Assembly (NCBI GenBank): GCA_027484085.1
Contig: JAIXQF010000004.1
Span: 444,162 to 508,161 of the forward strand
Direction of reading: 5' to 3'
Source of the DNA: Actinomycetales bacterium
GTDB taxonomy: Bacteria > Actinomycetota > Actinomycetes > S36-B12 > UBA5976
DNA: 64,000 bases
Shown here one piece after another: positions 18,755 to 27,992 of this stretch. Both the position numbers and the translations under genes were made by a program. Every line of letters begins with the position of its first letter. Within the stretch, counting starts at the first letter, position 1. The notes below the pieces were generated by a model. The model had not been told where the DNA came from. It saw only the letters and a program-made list of their open reading frames with translations, and made no database searches.

Positions 18755-19918
18755 ATGGGAAAGGTACGTCTAATGCGCGCACAGAAGAAAATGCGTTACG
18801 GCTTCGTAGCCGCCGCACTTGCTGCCGGGCTAGTTTTGAGCGGTTGCTCAAGCTCGTCTGAAGAAGCAGCTCCAACCGAATCCGCAACTGGTTCAGCTGA
18901 TGGTTTGGCAACAGCACAGGCAGCATACGACGCTGCGTTAGCTGCCTCGCTAACCTTCGCTTACCCAGGCGATGCGTTTGACGCATCAGCTGCATCTGGC
19001 AAGAAGGTTGCAATGATTTCGATCAACGACCAGATTCCAGTATTGAAGCAGTGGACCGACACAATCAAAGCTGGCCTCGAGTCACAGGGTGTAATCGTGA
19101 CCCAGACAAGCGATGCTGGTGGCGTTATTGATCCACTACCTAAGTTCTTCGCACAGGCAGTAACTGACAAGGTTGACCTAATCGTCACCAACGCAGTTCC
19201 AGCTGCACTTATTCCACTAGCTGACTTGGGCGACATTCCAGTAATGACAACCAACCAGACTGCTGCTCCAGGTGTTGCTGTAGCTGACGGCATTGCCGCC
19301 GATCCATCTTTCGATTACACAATCCCAGCAAGCCTTATGGCTGACTGGTTCTGTGTAACCGGTGCTGGTGCAGGTAACGCAGTTGTATGGGGATCTGAAG
19401 GCCAAGCCTCCAGCCCAATCATGATTGACACCATCAAGGCACGTGTGGCAGAAGTTTGCCCAGACGCCAAGGTTGATTACCAGGATGCACCGCTTGCAAC
19501 ATGGTTCGATGGAACACTTGATGGTGTTGCAAAGAACGCTGTTACAGCAGATCCTTCAATCACTCATCTGATGCCAATCTACGACGGCATGACTATCGCT
19601 ACTGGCGCTGGTCTTGATGCTGCTGGTTCAGCAGCCATCCAGTCATCGTTCAACATGACTCCTGCAGTAGCTGCTGGTATTGGTTCTGGTTCAGTAAAGA
19701 TGGACGTTGGTTGTCCAAATGACTGGTTCTCATACGCAACGGCTGATGCAGCCCTACGTCTGTTGACCGGTAATGCTGTGCCTGATAACTACGGAATCAC
19801 CTGCAAGGTATTCGATGAATCCAACATTGGTTCAATCGATGCGACTGTAGAAAATTCTGTTAACTGGTACGGAATTGACTTTGCAGCTGAATTCGCAAAG
19901 TACTGGACCGCTAGCTAG
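18755..19918 (+). CDS. ABC transporter substrate-binding lipoprotein (periplasmic-binding-protein type 1-like)
   Basis: Lipobox VLSGC; ITSM-type sugar/nucleoside binding layout; real start may be ATG 18773. Confidence 0.85.
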   Translation: MGKVRLMRAQKKMRYGFVAAALAAGLVLSGCSSSSEEAAPTESATGSADGLATAQAAYDAALAASLTFAYPGDAFDASAASGKKVAMISINDQIPVLKQWTDTIKAGLESQGVIVTQTSDAGGVIDPLPKFFAQAVTDKVDLIVTNAVPAALIPLADLGDIPVMTTNQTAAPGVAVADGIAADPSFDYTIPASLMADWFCVTGAGAGNAVVWGSEGQASSPIMIDTIKARVAEVCPDAKVDYQDAPLATWFDGTLDGVAKNAVTADPSITHLMPIYDGMTIATGAGLDAAGSAAIQSSFNMTPAVAAGIGSGSVKMDVGCPNDWFSYATADAALRLLTGNAVPDNYGITCKVFDESNIGSIDATVENSVNWYGIDFAAEFAKYWTAS

Positions 19919-19927
19919 TTATTAGTT

Positions 19928-19965
19928 GTGACTGGTTGAAGTCAGCAATGGCTTCAACCAGTCAC
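19928..19965 (+). terminator. hairpin between substrate-binding protein and ATPase genes (attenuator/partial terminator)
   Basis: Perfect 14-bp stem GTGACTGGTTGAAG/CTTCAACCAGTCAC, then a pyrimidine-rich tract. Confidence 0.75.
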
Positions 19966-20037
19966 ACTCTTCTTTAAGTTTGCAAGATAAAAGTTTTAAG
20001 AAATTAAGTTCAAGTTCTTAGCGCGTAGGAGATTAAA

Positions 20038-22257
20038 GTGACCGATGACAGTGGCATCCGCCCAGTCCTTGAGTTCACCAATCTGTCCAAAACTTTTGGT
20101 CCAACTAAAGCGCTATCAAATGTAGATTTCGACGTTCGCCCCGGTGAAATTCACGGGCTAGTAGGTCGTAACGGGTCTGGTAAATCGACCCTAATCAAAG
20201 TTCTTAGTGGCTTTCATGACCCAGATCGTGGCACCAAGCTAGTTCTTCGCGGCGAAGACATCGAGTTGCCACTTCGCGGTAACGATGCCGCACAACTCGG
20301 AATGGTTTTCGTGCACCAAGATCTTGGCCTGGTTCCAGCCTTTAGCATTCTAGAAAATCTGCGCCTTGGCACTTGGCGTCGTTCTGGACTTTCAAAAATT
20401 CCGTGGGCCGATGAGAAAAGCGCTGTCGCTTATCAACTTTCACAGTTTGGTCTGAAGTGGGATCCACTTACGCCTGTTGGCGCATTGCCGCCAGTAGATC
20501 GTGCGATCGTGGCTATCGCTCGTGCGATACGAGAAATCGCAACTAATCCAGAAGGACACGTACTCGTCCTCGATGAACCAACCGCCTACTTGCCAAGTGA
20601 ATCTGTCGACAAACTCTTTGACGCGGTTAGGAAGGTAACTCGCCAAGGAACTGGTGTTGTATTCATTAGTCATCGCACTGATGAAATTTTGAATTTAACT
20701 GATCGCATTTCAGTGCTGCGCGATGGTCGCAAGGTTGCCACCGTCAACACAAAGGAAACTAAAGAAGCTGACTTAGTCGCCATGATTTTGGGTCAGTCCT
20801 TGAATGCGTTTTATCCAGATCATGTGCCAACTCCGTCTAAGGAAGTGGTCCTGCAAACCAAGAACATGGCAGCCGGAAGCATTCCGAAACTTAACATCAC
20901 GCTTCGTCGTGGTGAGGTACTTGGAATGACCGGCCTAATGGGCGCAGGTCACGACCAGGTCCCTTACGCATTGTTTGGCGCAATTGAACATTCAGACGGA
21001 ACCATCACTATCAAGAACAAGAAGTTTGAAAAGGAAGAGTTAAATCCGCGCAAGGCAGTAGGTGCTGGAGTTGCACTTCTTCCTGGAGATAGAACTGGAG
21101 CTAGCGGTGTATTGCTAGCAACTCTTACTGACAACGTTGGTATGCCAGTCTTGAGTAAATACTTCACTGCTGGCCGCCTACGTCGTAACAAGTTGAAAAA
21201 AGACGTAGGGGAGTTACTTCGTCGCTTTGATGTGAAGCCACCAGTTCCAGGCATCGAACTTCGCAAACTCTCGGGCGGAAACCAACAGAAGGCTCTACTC
21301 GCAAAGTGGATTCAAATTAAGCCAGATGTACTTTTGTTGCACGAACCAACTCAAGGTGTTGACGTCGGTAGTAAAGCTGCGATTTTCGAAAAGATTGCTG
21401 ATGCGGCTCGTGGTGGCACTGGTGTGATCGTGGCTTCGGCTGAGCACGAGGACTTAGCCAACATCTGTAATCGCGTGCTTATCTTCGCTGAAGGTAAAGT
21501 CGTTGCAGAGTTGACGGGGCGCGAGTTAACCCCAGAAAAAATTGTGGAATTAAGTTACCTAGGAACGCGTAAGGGCGGCGGCATCAAGCGCGGCTTCGTC
21601 TGGCGTCCTCACATGAATGGTCTGAAGGGCCCATATTTACATGTAACGCGTAACTACACCTGGTCACCGCACAAGATTGGTTACAGGACTGAAGTTGAGT
21701 GGCCAACTCCACCACCACCTCCGGTGCAGTACGAGAAGCAACCTTCTACGTTCGTTTGGTCTCCACATTCTGTCGGATTCGTAAAGCGCGAGTACCGCTG
21801 GTTCCCACATCACGTGGGTATGCAAAATACTCCAATGCCTTATCCAGGTCCACGGCGTGTCAAGGTTGAGCGTGAATTCACGCTGGTGCCAACAGGCGAA
21901 TTGAGCTCATTCTTTGTTTGGCGTCCGCATTACGTTGGCAACAACGAACCGGTTTACTTGGGTCCAAAGGACGCTGATAAGTGGAAGACCGAGCTTGCTG
22001 CGTCACTGGCAGCAATGGTGGCTCGCGGCGAAATCACTTCGATAATTGCCGAGAAGATGGCAAAGGCTGCTGGAGTCTCGGTTGGTCAAGCCCAGGACTT
22101 ACGAGTAACAGTCGAGTTGGATGTCCGAACTCGCAATAAGGGCAACTTGGCAGACATCGATCGCCTGAAGTTTGCGCTACTGAACATGGATCAGAACTTG
22201 GTAGATGTAAACGGAGTTCGCATTACCGATGTGTCTTTGCAAGCCAAAGATTCTTAA
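20038..22257 (+). CDS. RbsA/MglA-type ABC transporter ATP-binding protein with unusual C-terminal [FY]xWxPHxxG repeat extension
   Basis: GLVGRNGSGKSTLIKVLSG Walker A, second ABC half with LSGGNQQK; about 230 aa extra after KIVELSYLGTRKGGG. Confidence 0.92.
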   Translation: MTDDSGIRPVLEFTNLSKTFGPTKALSNVDFDVRPGEIHGLVGRNGSGKSTLIKVLSGFHDPDRGTKLVLRGEDIELPLRGNDAAQLGMVFVHQDLGLVPAFSILENLRLGTWRRSGLSKIPWADEKSAVAYQLSQFGLKWDPLTPVGALPPVDRAIVAIARAIREIATNPEGHVLVLDEPTAYLPSESVDKLFDAVRKVTRQGTGVVFISHRTDEILNLTDRISVLRDGRKVATVNTKETKEADLVAMILGQSLNAFYPDHVPTPSKEVVLQTKNMAAGSIPKLNITLRRGEVLGMTGLMGAGHDQVPYALFGAIEHSDGTITIKNKKFEKEELNPRKAVGAGVALLPGDRTGASGVLLATLTDNVGMPVLSKYFTAGRLRRNKLKKDVGELLRRFDVKPPVPGIELRKLSGGNQQKALLAKWIQIKPDVLLLHEPTQGVDVGSKAAIFEKIADAARGGTGVIVASAEHEDLANICNRVLIFAEGKVVAELTGRELTPEKIVELSYLGTRKGGGIKRGFVWRPHMNGLKGPYLHVTRNYTWSPHKIGYRTEVEWPTPPPPPVQYEKQPSTFVWSPHSVGFVKREYRWFPHHVGMQNTPMPYPGPRRVKVEREFTLVPTGELSSFFVWRPHYVGNNEPVYLGPKDADKWKTELAASLAAMVARGEITSIIAEKMAKAAGVSVGQAQDLRVTVELDVRTRNKGNLADIDRLKFALLNMDQNLVDVNGVRITDVSLQAKDS
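21595..21939 (+). repeat. five [FY]xWxPHxxG protein repeats in the ATPase C-terminus
   Basis: FVWRPHMNG 21595, YTWSPHKIG 21655, FVWSPHSVG 21751, YRWFPHHVG 21793, FVWRPHYVG 21913. Confidence 0.92.
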
Positions 22258-22260
22258 GTT

Positions 22261-23637
22261 CTAAACCGCTGCAAGTGATTTCAAGCTCGTCGCAACTGAT
22301 TCGGCCCAGGTTCGGGAATCAAAATCATTAATCTGTGTCTTTAGCGCAACTGACATTTCGTTTCGGACATTTTCATCTAGGTTTGCTGCGGCTTCAAGTG
22401 CCCGAATTATGCTCGCCTCGCTCGCATCTCGTGCAACTACACAAAATGACTCAAGTTCGGCCATTGCGCCGACTTCTGAAGTACTTACGATGACACCATT
22501 TCTAGCATTTAAGACCGCACCTTCTTTAACAACCAGATTTAGCCCATCTGCCACAGAACAGGCAATCAAGAAGTCATAGCGAGTAAGTGCTTGAGTGGCT
22601 CGCTGGTAATCATTTCCGACATGAAGCCGAATAGGCGAGTAGCCCAGATAACTCAGAACAGAGTTGCTGGTCTGTACACATTCCGTAATTTCTACCAGCA
22701 GCTTCTGGTACTCGGGCCATTGTTGGCGCGATGGCACCACGTACAAATCCAGAAACTTTCGAGATTGTGATTCTTTCAAGCCTGCGACGTACTTAGTAAA
22801 TGCAGTTATGGTCGTCACGGTGTTCTTTATTGGGTCAGATCGTGCAATGTGAACATAGCTAGTATCACCATCAGCCAAATTGATTTGCGACTCATGATTA
22901 GCGGCAAGTTTTTGCAGAGCTTGAACGTTTACCGAGACCGGATTGACTTTTAGGTTTGCACCAAGTGCCTTTTGGCCAAGATGCGTGCTCACAAAATCTT
23001 CAAAAGCCACTAGGTCGCGTTTGGTTTGAAACTCGATTACATCTGCTGCCAACATCCCAATAGCTAGGAACTTCAAAACTTCGATACTGAAATGCGCGAG
23101 CGGACCTGTCTTGGGCCAGGGTGCATGCAGAAAAAACGAAATCGATTCGGCTACTTCTAGCTCGCGAAGCGCCCGTGGAACTTGGGAAAGTTGAAAGTCA
23201 TTAACGAGAAACCCATCACTACCAGAGCTAACAGATTTGCTTGCCAGGGCACGGGAAATGGTGGCGATGGAATCCAGGTAAGTGGCTAAATCAATTTCAT
23301 CGATCGCGGGTATCGATAAGCCATGGAGAAGTGGCCAAATGTATTTCGTGCAAAACCAGTCTGAACGATTTAGCTGAGTGTCATCAACTTCGGCCAATAC
23401 GATGTTGATTTCGTTATGAAAGTCTTGATCCGAAATTTTTGTAAATGGGTATTGGCTGGGAAGGTCAATTTGGCTTTGGGCAGTAAGTGAAGTCCAGGTG
23501 ATGTCAGCAAATTCGGCTAATGCAGGTAAGACTCTTGTCAGGCCGCCGACGTGTTCAACCGTTATTTGCAAATCTGGAGACTGATGAATCGGTGCCCGCC
23601 TTGAGAGCACACCAATGTTCATGCAACTTTCGGTCAC
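22261..23637 (-). CDS. glycosyltransferase related to trehalose-6-phosphate synthase (GT20-like, divergent)
   Basis: VNDFQLSQVPRALRE, FFLHAPWP, RSDPIKN, ACSVADGLNLVVKEGAV resemble OtsA motifs. Confidence 0.72.
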   Translation of the reverse strand: MTESCMNIGVLSRRAPIHQSPDLQITVEHVGGLTRVLPALAEFADITWTSLTAQSQIDLPSQYPFTKISDQDFHNEINIVLAEVDDTQLNRSDWFCTKYIWPLLHGLSIPAIDEIDLATYLDSIATISRALASKSVSSGSDGFLVNDFQLSQVPRALRELEVAESISFFLHAPWPKTGPLAHFSIEVLKFLAIGMLAADVIEFQTKRDLVAFEDFVSTHLGQKALGANLKVNPVSVNVQALQKLAANHESQINLADGDTSYVHIARSDPIKNTVTTITAFTKYVAGLKESQSRKFLDLYVVPSRQQWPEYQKLLVEITECVQTSNSVLSYLGYSPIRLHVGNDYQRATQALTRYDFLIACSVADGLNLVVKEGAVLNARNGVIVSTSEVGAMAELESFCVVARDASEASIIRALEAAANLDENVRNEMSVALKTQINDFDSRTWAESVATSLKSLAAV

Positions 23638-23645
23638 AAAATCAC

Positions 23646-24362
23646 TTAAGCCTTGCGGGCTCGAACTTCAAGCCGGACGTAATCAAGGGTGTTGTCTGTT
23701 AGAAGATCAGACATCTGGTTAATCTGTTCGTCATTCCATTCTCGGAAAACTAAAGTTCGCAAGTAGGTAGCAAGCGTTTCTTTGTTTGGCAGTGGTGTTG
23801 GATGTGGGCGAAGACTTACTTTGATGTCAATAAACCCAGCTTCTGCTAGTAATTTCTCTGTATCGCCGACATTTGCGTAGTACCAATTTGGAAATGTAAT
23901 GTTCGGATCAATTTGTGGCACAAGCGCCAATGTCTTGGCTAGATTTCCAAAGCCACCACAGTCAGTAGCAATTCGGCCACCTGGCTTTAAGGCAGCGAAG
24001 AAATGGCGCCAAACATTGTTGTGATCGCTGAGCCAGTGCAGCGCAGCCACCGACATGATGGCATCAACGCTTTCGGGCTCAACTGGAAGCGCTTTATCCA
24101 GGTCACCTTCCAAGATTTGAACGCGAGAATCTTGGCCAAAACGACTTCGGCATTGATCCAGCATGGTGCTACTTTGATCTACGCAAATCAAGGAGCCTTC
24201 AGATAGTTGCTCGAGAGCTAACTGAGCATCACGGCCTGTGCCACAGCCAGCGTCCAGCAGTAATTCAGTTGGTAGCAGACTTAATGCTTCGATTGTTCGC
24301 TTACCCCATTGCTCGTGGGGAAGCGGTAGCGCGTCATAGGCGACGCCATCCCAGGCTTTCAC
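23646..24362 (-). CDS. class I SAM-dependent methyltransferase (trans-aconitate methyltransferase-like)
   Basis: LLLDAGCGTGRDAQLALEQL, IMSVAALHWLSDHNNVWRHFFAALKPGGRIATDCGG. Confidence 0.85.
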   Translation of the reverse strand: MKAWDGVAYDALPLPHEQWGKRTIEALSLLPTELLLDAGCGTGRDAQLALEQLSEGSLICVDQSSTMLDQCRSRFGQDSRVQILEGDLDKALPVEPESVDAIMSVAALHWLSDHNNVWRHFFAALKPGGRIATDCGGFGNLAKTLALVPQIDPNITFPNWYYANVGDTEKLLAEAGFIDIKVSLRPHPTPLPNKETLATYLRTLVFREWNDEQINQMSDLLTDNTLDYVRLEVRARKA

Positions 24363-25564
24363 TTAGATTCCCCAAAGGCTCCAGTTGCCTCAAGCGCTTT
24401 GATTTGTTCGTCGCTTAAGTCCAAAAGCTCTTTCAAGACCGAGATCGTGTGCTCACCGCGCTTGGGAGCGCGCTGGTAAGTATTTCGCTTTGGCCCGACG
24501 TTCACTGGCGAAGCTGGAGTGCGCAACTTTCCGAAGTACTCGTGATCACTGTGCGCAATCATTTGCCGTGCAATTGTGTGATCTTCTTTGAATGCTTGTT
24601 CGATGGTGTTAACGGGCGCACTTGGTACGCCAGCGGGAATCAAATCTGAAAGCCACTCTGCAGTTGTTCGAGTTTGGAAGATCTCCTCCAATTGACTTAC
24701 CAAAGCGTCGCGATTTTCATAACGAACTGTGAAGTTGGAGTAATCGGGATTGGTAGCAAGGTCTGGGCGGTTGATTACTTCACACAACCGCTCGTAGAAC
24801 TTTTCTTTTGCACAGCCGATAACGATCCAGTAATCCTTAGTTTGAAAAACTTGGAATGGAACTAGGGACGGATGAGCAGAGTGTGAATGCCGAATTGGTT
24901 CGTGGCCGCCAGATAAATGCCATGCGCCGATGTAACTAGTCATGGAAAGCGCAGTGTCATAGAGCGAAACATCGCAGTCCATGCCAATGCCATCACGCCT
25001 AGCTGCATGAATTCCACTGACAAGAGCAAGGGCTGCAACGAAGCCGCCGGAAAAATCAACAAGTGAGAGGCCACTCTTTGTTGGAGGGCCATCTGGCTCA
25101 CCAGTAAGTGACATCCAGCCAGCCAAACCTTGCAACATGTAGTCATAGCCTGGTTCTTTCGAGCGTGGGCCGCTCATGCCGAAACCACTTAATGAACAGC
25201 AGACAATGGCTGGGTTTAGGTGCTTTAAATCTTCATATGTGATTTTCAACTTTGCTGGAACATCGCCACGCAGGTTCGAATAAACCGCATCACTTTGTTT
25301 GACCAAATCCTCGAACGTGGCTCGCCCGGCTGGGGTTGAAAGATCTAATGAGATCGATTCCTTATTTCGGTTAAAGGCTTCAAAGAATAGGGAATCTTCT
25401 TCGTGAGCGTAAGGCGGAACATATCTGCCAACGTCACCACCTGAGCTGGGATCTTCAATCTTGATTATGCGAGCACCAAGATCAGCTAAGTGCACAGTGC
25501 CAAACGGCCCCGCCCCAAATTGCTCAAGGGAGAGAACGGTGATTCCTTCAAGGGGACGTGGCAT
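24359..25564 (-). CDS. CaiB/BaiF-family CoA-transferase
   Basis: LEGITVLSLEQFGAGPFGTVHLADLGARIIKIEDPSSGGDVGRY; GYDYMLQGLAGWMSLTGEPDGPPTK. Confidence 0.93.
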   Translation of the reverse strand: MPRPLEGITVLSLEQFGAGPFGTVHLADLGARIIKIEDPSSGGDVGRYVPPYAHEEDSLFFEAFNRNKESISLDLSTPAGRATFEDLVKQSDAVYSNLRGDVPAKLKITYEDLKHLNPAIVCCSLSGFGMSGPRSKEPGYDYMLQGLAGWMSLTGEPDGPPTKSGLSLVDFSGGFVAALALVSGIHAARRDGIGMDCDVSLYDTALSMTSYIGAWHLSGGHEPIRHSHSAHPSLVPFQVFQTKDYWIVIGCAKEKFYERLCEVINRPDLATNPDYSNFTVRYENRDALVSQLEEIFQTRTTAEWLSDLIPAGVPSAPVNTIEQAFKEDHTIARQMIAHSDHEYFGKLRTPASPVNVGPKRNTYQRAPKRGEHTISVLKELLDLSDEQIKALEATGAFGESK

Positions 25565-25585
25565 TATTTATCCTTTTACTAGTTA

Positions 25586-26602
25586 TTAATTACTTAGTAC
25601 TTCGATCTTCCCCGAGCCAGTAACAACTTTACCGATCGTGATAAATCCTTGTTCGATGAGTTGAATTTCATGGGCTGGGTCAATGCTCGCTAATAGACCA
25701 CCGTTTGTTTGTGGGTCAAAAAGCGCGGCTTGGAAACTGCTCTCAGAAAGCCCAACAACAACGCTATCTAACGCTTCTCGATTGCGCGCATCAGCCGATG
25801 TGCGTTTTCCAGTATCAAATAGAGATTGAGCCGCTGGCAGCACCGCTTGCCCGGGTAGTTGCACTTGGGCGTCTAAGGTTGCAGACCCAAGCATTTCACT
25901 TAAGTGACCAATTAAGCCGAAGCCAGTTATGTCAGTTACGGCATGAACCCCAGAACCCAATGCAACTAGGGAATCGCGAGCCCCTAAGTTCGAGATCTTC
26001 ATTTGGCCAAGCGCAGTAGCCTCATGCTCCGGTTCGCGAGTGGAAAGCAGCACTCCAACACCTAGAGGCTTCGAAAGCATCAGCAAGTCGCCATCGAGCA
26101 TTCCAGTCTTGCGCCAAATCTGATTCGGATTAACGAACCCAGTGGCAGCTAGTCCAAAAATTGGTTCTGCAATTCGGACGGTGTGCCCGCCAAGAATCTC
26201 AACGCCCGCCTCTCGACAAGCTAAAGCGGCTCCAGATACACAAGCTTCAATCTCTGAGTCTTGGATTTCTTTGGGAAATCCACAAACCAATAGCGCAGTC
26301 TTGGCCAGTCCACCCATTGCGTAGATGTCAGAAAGTGAATTCAGGGCACTCACATATCCGTATTCAAACGGGTCGCTAACTACAGGTGGAAAGAAATCAA
26401 TCGTTGTGATTAATGAAGTGGTGTCATTGATTGCGGTAACTGCAGCGTCATCGGGTGCAGCAAGTCCAACCAAGGTATCGTCACCTTGTTGTCCCATTGC
26501 TGCGGAACGAAGCAACTTCAGTAGGGATGCATCTGCTTTAGCAGCGCACCCACCACATGAAGTTAAATCCCGAAGACTGACTGCGTTTACCTCAAGTGTC
26601 AT
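25586..26602 (-). CDS. selD: selenide, water dikinase (selenophosphate synthetase)
   Basis: LTSCGGCAAKAD active site, TTIDFFPPVVSDPFEYGYVSALNSLSDIYAMGG, HAVTDITGFGLIGHLSEM, DPQTNGGLL. Confidence 0.93.
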   Translation of the reverse strand: MTLEVNAVSLRDLTSCGGCAAKADASLLKLLRSAAMGQQGDDTLVGLAAPDDAAVTAINDTTSLITTIDFFPPVVSDPFEYGYVSALNSLSDIYAMGGLAKTALLVCGFPKEIQDSEIEACVSGAALACREAGVEILGGHTVRIAEPIFGLAATGFVNPNQIWRKTGMLDGDLLMLSKPLGVGVLLSTREPEHEATALGQMKISNLGARDSLVALGSGVHAVTDITGFGLIGHLSEMLGSATLDAQVQLPGQAVLPAAQSLFDTGKRTSADARNREALDSVVVGLSESSFQAALFDPQTNGGLLASIDPAHEIQLIEQGFITIGKVVTGSGKIEVLSN

Positions 26603-27984
26603 TTAGTTCTTAGAGCCTCAACGAAATCACGTGAATTCTTGGTGCTTGGCAATGACATAACCGCATTAAGAACGCGATCAGCCACATCAGAACCAGAAAC
26701 CAAAGCCACATTGTCGCGGAACTTAGCTTCAACGTCACTTGCCGATAGTGGACGTTCGTCTGCACCACGGTTGATGTCTTCACGCTTGCGAAGAGTGCGA
26801 CCATCCTTTGTTTGGATAATCACTTCGCCATGGAAGTACTTAGGGAAAGTTGGGTTCGGATCATTTTGGTAAGAGACTTTCGCTGCCAGAGCCAACAACT
26901 CGGGATCAACTAGGCAGTCATCATCTAGATCAGCCAAAGTAAAGCGACGCTTTGCGATCGCAGTCGCAACAATAAATGGCAACGAGAACTTTGCATCGTA
27001 ATCACTGCGTGGTGTGAGCTTTGCTTGAGCTGGCTCACAAACTACTGGCACAACCTGAGGTGGCACGATCGTAGTAACTGACTCAATGTCAGCCGCAGTT
27101 AGATTGTTTTCCGTTACAAGTTCGATAGCAATGTCAATGCAAGCATGTGTGAAGTGGCAGGCTGCATAAGGCTTGATCGCAACTCGCATCAATTCCCAAG
27201 CAGAACCAAGATCAGCAGCAACTGCATCCATCTTTAGATCGTGACCAGCGGGAGTATGCGTTGCATACAGGCCGAATCGACCTTCATAAATTGCAAGCGG
27301 GGCTTCAAACTTAGCCTTAGCAAGTTCGGCTGCAGTAATACCTGAAACGGCAGCCCAACCTGGATGCAGACGCTTGGTCCAAGCGCCGGTCTCTAAGAAC
27401 TCCATTGAGCCTGAAGCTAAAGATCCAACGATGCCCTGAGCACTGGCAATGCCATGTGCATCTAGACCAATCATTTTTGCTGCAGCAGCTGCCGCACCAA
27501 ACGCGCCAGCAAGACCGGTTGGGTGGAAGCCTTGAGCGTGAAAACCACCGTTAGCTGCAGTGCCAACTCGGGCGCTGATCTCCAGGGCAATTAGAAAACC
27601 AAGCACCAAGTCATTTCCGCTAAGTTCGCGATCGTCTGCAATCGCTATTGCAGTTGGAAGCGCGCTAGCAGTTGCGTGAATAACACCTGGAACGTGAGTA
27701 TCGTCAAAATCAAGGCCATGAATCAAGATGCCATTAAGCATTGCTTGGTCACGAACGGTGAACCGCTCGTCACAGGCAATTGCGCCGCGTGGACCTGACC
27801 CCAAGGCCACAGATGCGGCGATGCTACGAGTTGCAAATTCGTAATGAGTGGACGCAAACGCGATGCCAACTGCATCAAGAATGTTCAGTAATGCTTGATC
27901 CTGGACATGCTTAGGAACATCTGTGATTGATACCGCCTGCGCCCATGAACCAATTTCAAGTGCCAAAGTTTCATTGCTTGACAT
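26599..27984 (-). CDS. MmgE/PrpD family protein
   Basis: ILDAVGIAFAS, HGLDFDDTHVPGVIHATASALPTAIAIADDRELSG, YAACHFTHACIDIA. Confidence 0.92.
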   Translation of the reverse strand: MSSNETLALEIGSWAQAVSITDVPKHVQDQALLNILDAVGIAFASTHYEFATRSIAASVALGSGPRGAIACDERFTVRDQAMLNGILIHGLDFDDTHVPGVIHATASALPTAIAIADDRELSGNDLVLGFLIALEISARVGTAANGGFHAQGFHPTGLAGAFGAAAAAAKMIGLDAHGIASAQGIVGSLASGSMEFLETGAWTKRLHPGWAAVSGITAAELAKAKFEAPLAIYEGRFGLYATHTPAGHDLKMDAVAADLGSAWELMRVAIKPYAACHFTHACIDIAIELVTENNLTAADIESVTTIVPPQVVPVVCEPAQAKLTPRSDYDAKFSLPFIVATAIAKRRFTLADLDDDCLVDPELLALAAKVSYQNDPNPTFPKYFHGEVIIQTKDGRTLRKREDINRGADERPLSASDVEAKFRDNVALVSGSDVADRVLNAVMSLPSTKNSRDFVEALRTK

Positions 27985-27992
27985 AGTTACTC

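Noticed and set aside
25586-26602. Sec (TGA) in the SelD active site or selenoproteins in this operon
   Set aside because: The SelD active-site motif GGCAAK is encoded with ordinary Cys and I saw no TGA-interrupted gene between 22 and 32 kb
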